A DNA stretch of 8,202 nucleotides from an uncultured Eubacteriaceae bacterium (GTDB taxonomy: Bacteria > Bacillota > Clostridia > Eubacteriales > UBA1433). Below, one piece after another: positions 6,307 through 8,202 of this stretch (positions are counted from its first letter, which is position 1; each line of letters starts with the position of its first letter). Under the pieces are notes generated by a model that had not been told where the DNA came from, did not search any database, and saw only the letters and a list, made by a program, of their open reading frames with translations. The stretch spans positions 1-8,202 of the forward strand of contig CALFLU010000001.1 of the NCBI GenBank assembly GCA_937880125.1, given 5' to 3'. Position numbers and translations under genes: made by a program.

Positions 6307-6521
6307 AAAGAGATATGAAGACAGATCCGGATAAAATCATGTCCATTGAAGAATTTGTTAAACAGGCAAGAGCATTGAATATGTCTGAAAAGGAAATTCA
6401 AAATCTCGTGGAAGCAGAAAAACTCGCCATTGAGTTTGGCGGTCATTTGCCACTGGCGGATCTTTTGGCGGAAAATGCCAGTAGGGCCAATCTTTCGCAA
6501 CGCGGTAAATATTTGTTTTAA
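6303..6521 (+). CDS. Small hypothetical protein, 72 residues
   Basis: I do not recognise a family. The frame begins at an ATG overlapping the leader peptide stop; Met5 (6315) and Met13 (6339) are alternative starts without good ribosome binding sites. It has a charged N-terminus and an amphipathic helical stretch at about 14-45 (SIEEFVKQARALNMSEKE, then a Glu/Ala-rich helix). An EFGGHLPLADLL turn follows (Gly46-Gly47), and the end is polar and basic (NLSQRGKYLF). There is no signal peptide, membrane segment or Cys. It is driven by a good promoter and is divergent from the ABC exporter operon. The helix plus Gly-Gly arrangement faintly recalls leader regions of peptide natural products, which is speculation. 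Its TAA overlaps the stop of the opposite-strand remnant. It could also be a regulator or a non-coding transcript. Confidence 0.5.
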   Translation: MKRDMKTDPDKIMSIEEFVKQARALNMSEKEIQNLVEAEKLAIEFGGHLPLADLLAENASRANLSQRGKYLF

Positions 6522-6749
6522 AATCCTCGCTTGTCGACCGTGCCTTTTGCGATGAATTCACAGCGCTTTGAGGACTGCAAAGACAATTTTGCCTCTTGTC
6601 GGCTAAAATAGCTGTGCAAAATGTCCTGCTTTGACCACTCTATGCCGAAAACAGGCCGTGTTCAAACGCAACGCATAAACAATATATTCATTGAAATCCC
6701 ATTCATCTGAGCGCAATTCCGTAAACCACTCAACGGAGCGCTTATAATA
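6518..6749 (-). pseudogene. Frameshifted 3' remnant of an unidentified gene
   Basis: Two overlapping minus-strand frames lack a start codon and look like one broken gene. The first (6749 to a TAG at 6603) reads KRSVEWFTELRSDEWDFNEY then IVYALRLNT. The second (6661 to a TAA at 6518) reads TRPVFGIEWSKQDILHSYFS and continues with RQEAKLSLQSSKRCEF to DKRGF. A single frameshift within 6603-6661 would join them into a C-terminal domain of about 75 residues. The upstream part is gone; in-frame sequence stops at a TGA (6750-6752) just before the promoter and start of the lipoprotein gene. The rich mix of aromatic and charged residues is unlike random translation. I do not recognise the family. Chance open frames remain possible. 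Confidence 0.45.
6743..6748 (+). promoter_or_regulatory. Putative -10 box of the MORN lipoprotein gene
   Basis: A perfect TATAAT lies 26 nt before the lipoprotein ATG. It would start transcription near 6755, directly before the AGAGG ribosome binding site (6762-6766). No good -35 box is present at 16-18 nt, so an activator or another promoter may be involved. Confidence 0.4.
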
Positions 6750-6774
6750 TCATTAATAAAAAGAGGATGTATGC

Positions 6775-7584
6775 ATGAAAAAAACAGCTGTTATTTTTAC
6801 AATTTTAATCTGTTTTGCATTGCTGTTCACAGGATGTGGCGGCAAAAAAGTCGAAAATTTGCAGATAACCATTCCATTAGCCAGCGGTGAACGTAGCGGC
6901 ACCTATACGGGGGAAGTAAAAAACGATAAACCCGACGGCAATGGAAAATTTGAATCCAAAAACACACAGGGCGCTGTGTGGACTTACGAAGGCGGATTTA
7001 AAGACGGAACCTTTGACGGACAGGGCAAAATGGTCTTCCCAAACCAATCCTATGAAGGCACCTTTGAAAAAGGCAACTTTGTGCAGGGCAGCTTCATCTA
7101 TGAGGATACTTTGATATATGAAGGTGGATTTACCCCCAACACCAATCCGTTTTTGTATAGCGGAAAAGGAAAACTCTACACCACCAAGGGCACTCTTCTC
7201 TATGAAGGCAATTTTGAAGATGGTCACCCGCAAGACAAGCAAGCGGTTTTATCCAAATGCGAAGAAGTATCCTATGAGTCCTTGGTTCAAAACAGCGATG
7301 CCTATCTCGAGCAATTCATTTCTGTTAAGGGAACCGTCAAAGTCATGATGAACCACGGTATAAAAAACGGAGAATATTCATTAATAGGATATGTCATTGC
7401 CCTGGATAACTCGCTTAACAAGATTATCTTTATTGATAAATATCAAAAAAGCGGTGAACCCAACTTGAACTTTGACGATAAAATCGTAGTATATGGGCAA
7501 TACACCGATTTTGTGACCTACACATCCGTTGAGGATAAAGAAATCACCCTTCCGTCCATCAGAGTCTTTTTCATTGATAAATAA
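6775..7584 (+). CDS. MORN-repeat lipoprotein with OB-like C-terminal domain
   Basis: This gene encodes 269 residues. The ATG at 6775 lies 8 nt after AGAGG. The N-terminus is a lipoprotein signal: basic MKK, hydrophobic core, then LFTGC with Cys21 as the lipidated residue, followed by GGKK. Residues about 42-150 hold four to five MORN-like units: GTYTGEVKNDKPDGNGKF, YEGGFKDGTFDGQGKMVF, YEGTFEKGNFVQGSF, YEGGFTPN with SGKGKLY, and YEGNFEDGHP. From about 165, SYESLVQNSDAYLEQFISVK then GTVKV, YVIALD, KIIFI and DKIVVYGQYTDF look like an OB-fold (tRNA_anti-like) domain such as is fused to other Gram-positive lipoproteins. MORN repeats usually serve as beta-hairpin binding surfaces; the ligand is unknown. 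It should be anchored on the outer face of the membrane. It appears monocistronic between its own -10 box and a strong terminator. Confidence 0.85.
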   Translation: MKKTAVIFTILICFALLFTGCGGKKVENLQITIPLASGERSGTYTGEVKNDKPDGNGKFESKNTQGAVWTYEGGFKDGTFDGQGKMVFPNQSYEGTFEKGNFVQGSFIYEDTLIYEGGFTPNTNPFLYSGKGKLYTTKGTLLYEGNFEDGHPQDKQAVLSKCEEVSYESLVQNSDAYLEQFISVKGTVKVMMNHGIKNGEYSLIGYVIALDNSLNKIIFIDKYQKSGEPNLNFDDKIVVYGQYTDFVTYTSVEDKEITLPSIRVFFIDK

Positions 7585-7593
7585 ATTTGTATC

Positions 7594-7624
7594 AACGCCC
7601 TGCAAAGCAGGGCGTTTTTTATTT
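7594..7624 (+). terminator. Rho-independent terminator of the lipoprotein gene
   Basis: AACGCCCTGC (7594-7603) and GCAGGGCGTT (7607-7616) form a perfect 10-bp stem with an AAA loop, followed by a T-rich tract (six T, then ATTT). It starts 9 nt after the stop codon. From 7625 to 7711 I see no gene or other signal. Confidence 0.93.
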
Positions 7625-7711
7625 GAACAGAAAAAACAGATTGTGACTGTACAATTCAGCGACGGCCTATGCGCTCCGCTTTATAAAAACCACTCCTATC
7701 ATAATCGCTTC

Positions 7712-7752
7712 AAAAAAGTAGAAATCCGAACTCCCATAAAAGAAGTTCGGAT
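7712..7752 (-). terminator. Terminator of the tRNA operon
   Basis: On the minus strand ATCCGAACT (7752-7744) pairs with AGTTCGGAT (7732-7724) across an 11-nt loop. A T-rich run containing TTTTTT (down to 7712) follows. It lies 10 nt beyond the CCA end of the Lys tRNA, the last gene of the cluster. Confidence 0.75.
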
Positions 7753-7762
7753 AGGTTGCGCT

Positions 7763-7838
7763 TGGTGATCCATCCGCGACTCGAACGCGGGACACCCTGA
7801 TTAAAAGTCAGGTGCTCTACCGACTGAGCTAATGGATC
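7763..7838 (-). tRNA. tRNA-Lys (anticodon TTT)
   Basis: A full cloverleaf of 76 nt including encoded CCA (7763-7765). The acceptor GATCCAT pairs with ATGGATC (7767-7773), with discriminator A. The anticodon stem CCTGA/TCAGG holds the loop CTTTTAA, giving anticodon TTT. The T-arm is CGCGG-type around TTCGAGT. It is the last gene of the cluster and has its own promoter upstream. Confidence 0.96.
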
Positions 7839-7867
7839 AAAATTGTCGGATTTGAAACAGCTATCAT

Positions 7868-7896
7868 ATAATATATGATTTTTTTAATGATGTCAA
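7868..7896 (-). promoter_or_regulatory. Near-consensus promoter before tRNA-Lys
   Basis: On the minus strand a perfect TTGACA (7891-7896) is followed after exactly 17 nt by TATTAT (7868-7873, five of six). Transcription would start about 22 nt before the mature 5' end of tRNA-Lys. It lies inside the tRNA cluster, so Lys can be made independently of the upstream genes. Confidence 0.78.
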
Positions 7897-7908
7897 TACC
7901 CGAAAAAA

Positions 7909-7983
7909 TGGCGGGGGCAGTAGGATTCGAACCTACGAATGACGGAGTCAGAGTCCGTTACCTTACCACTTGGCGATGCCCCT
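7909..7983 (-). tRNA. tRNA-Gln (anticodon CTG)
   Basis: A full cloverleaf of 75 nt including encoded CCA (7909-7911). The anticodon stem ACGGA/TCCGT holds the loop CTCTGAC, giving CTG for CAG codons. The T-arm is GTAGG TTCGAAT CCTAC. The acceptor is AGGGGCA against TGCCCCC, so position 1 (A) faces C72, a mismatch; positions 2-7 pair perfectly and the discriminator is G. It closely resembles the neighbouring Gln gene and probably arose from it by tandem duplication. Confidence 0.94.
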
Positions 7984-8017
7984 AGGGTTGTTTGTATATT
8001 GTTGTTAAAAAATAAAT

Positions 8018-8093
8018 TGGCAGGGGCAGCAGGACTCGAACCTACGAATCACGGAGTCAAAGTCCGTTGCCTTACCGACTTGGCTATACCCCT
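8018..8093 (-). tRNA. tRNA-Gln (anticodon TTG)
   Basis: A full cloverleaf of 76 nt including encoded CCA (8018-8020). The acceptor AGGGGTA pairs with TGCCCCT (A1-T72, one G-T wobble), with discriminator G. The anticodon stem ACGGA/TCCGT holds the loop CTTTGAC, giving TTG for CAA and, by wobble, CAG. Its D-loop is one base longer than in the CTG gene. The 34-nt gap to that gene (7984-8017) has no clear signal. Confidence 0.95.
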
Positions 8094-8097
8094 AAAT

Positions 8098-8122
8098 TAA
8101 TAAAAGCATTTTACTTTTATTA
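8098..8122. repeat. A/T-rich hairpin between tRNA-His and tRNA-Gln
   Basis: TAATAAAAG (8098-8106) and CTTTTATTA (8114-8122) form a perfect 9-bp inverted repeat with a 7-nt loop in the spacer between two tRNA genes. It may guide processing of the tRNA precursor or act as a weak partial terminator. Its low G/C content makes it a poor terminator. Confidence 0.4.
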
Positions 8123-8133
8123 TCTCCTAAATA

Positions 8134-8202
8134 TGGGGTGAATGATGGGACTCGAACCCACGGCCTCCAGAGCCACAATCCGGCGCTCTAACCAACTGAG
8201 CT
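8134..8202 (-). tRNA. tRNA-His (anticodon GTG), 5' end beyond the window
   Basis: 69 nt are visible, including encoded CCA (8134-8136); about the first 8 nt lie outside. The anticodon stem CCGGA/TCTGG holds the loop TTGTGGC, giving GTG. The T-arm is GTGGG TTCGAGT CCCAT. The discriminator is C73 (position 8137), the base typical of His tRNAs. The 3' acceptor strand is CATTCAC; its partner strand would lie past the right edge. Confidence 0.93.

Noticed and set aside
6358..6561. Minus-strand 67-codon frame opposite the small 72-residue gene.
   Set aside because: No ribosome binding site or promoter, and it conflicts with the better-supported plus-strand locus and with the remnant frame that ends at 6518.
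7529..7768. Plus-strand 79-codon frame spanning the end of the lipoprotein gene, two terminators and the edge of tRNA-Lys.
   Set aside because: It runs through two transcription terminators and into a tRNA gene, with no ribosome binding site.
8098..8122. A/T-rich hairpin between tRNA genes as a strong terminator.
   Set aside because: The stem is almost entirely A-T pairs and is followed downstream by more genes of the same cluster without a strong new promoter before tRNA-Gln, so termination there is unlikely to be efficient.

Overview
The window looks like a chromosomal segment of a low-to-moderate-GC Bacillota (Firmicutes) bacterium, probably an anaerobic clostridial lineage. The evidence is strong purine-rich ribosome binding sites, A/T-rich promoters close to TTGACA/TATAAT, a Bacillota-style heterodimeric ABC exporter, a HemN-type radical SAM protein, a TIGR04076-type small protein, and tRNA genes that encode CCA. 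The species cannot be named from the sequence alone. No phage, transposase or rRNA gene was recognised.

Layout from left to right. Positions 1-236 (minus) hold the N-terminal part of an osmoprotectant-type ABC permease that runs off the left edge. Positions 237-541 are a divergent intergenic region with a promoter for each flanking gene and two inverted repeats. Positions 542-859 (plus) encode a small four-cysteine TIGR04076-like protein. Directly behind it, 863-1009 is an orphan, decayed type I-C-like CRISPR remnant with one intact repeat, two 34-nt spacers and a broken repeat at each end. No leader or cas gene is visible.

Positions 1160-6023 form a minus-strand operon, read right to left. 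It encodes two half-transporters of a heterodimeric ABC exporter (stop and start overlap as ATGA), then a HemN-like radical SAM protein 44 nt downstream. The exporter pair is asymmetric: one subunit keeps the catalytic Glu and His, the other has Asp and Gln. A promoter at 6087-6115 and a 30-nt dyad in the leader precede the operon. The substrate and the radical SAM reaction are not evident. An export-plus-modification or porphyrin-related role is only a hypothesis.

Positions 6215-6521 (plus, divergent) hold a promoter, a 10-codon leader reading frame and an unrecognised 72-residue protein coupled to it by ATGA. Positions 6518-6749 (minus) hold what looks like the frameshifted 3' remnant of a lost gene. 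Positions 6775-7584 (plus) encode a MORN-repeat lipoprotein with a beta-rich, OB-like C-terminal domain, closed by a strong terminator. The right end (7763-8202, minus) is a tRNA cluster read as His(GTG), Gln(TTG), Gln(CTG), Lys(TTT). It has a near-consensus promoter before the Lys gene and a terminator after it.

The most distinctive items are the CRISPR fossil, the ABC exporter plus radical SAM operon with its divergent small-peptide locus, and the frameshifted gene remnant.
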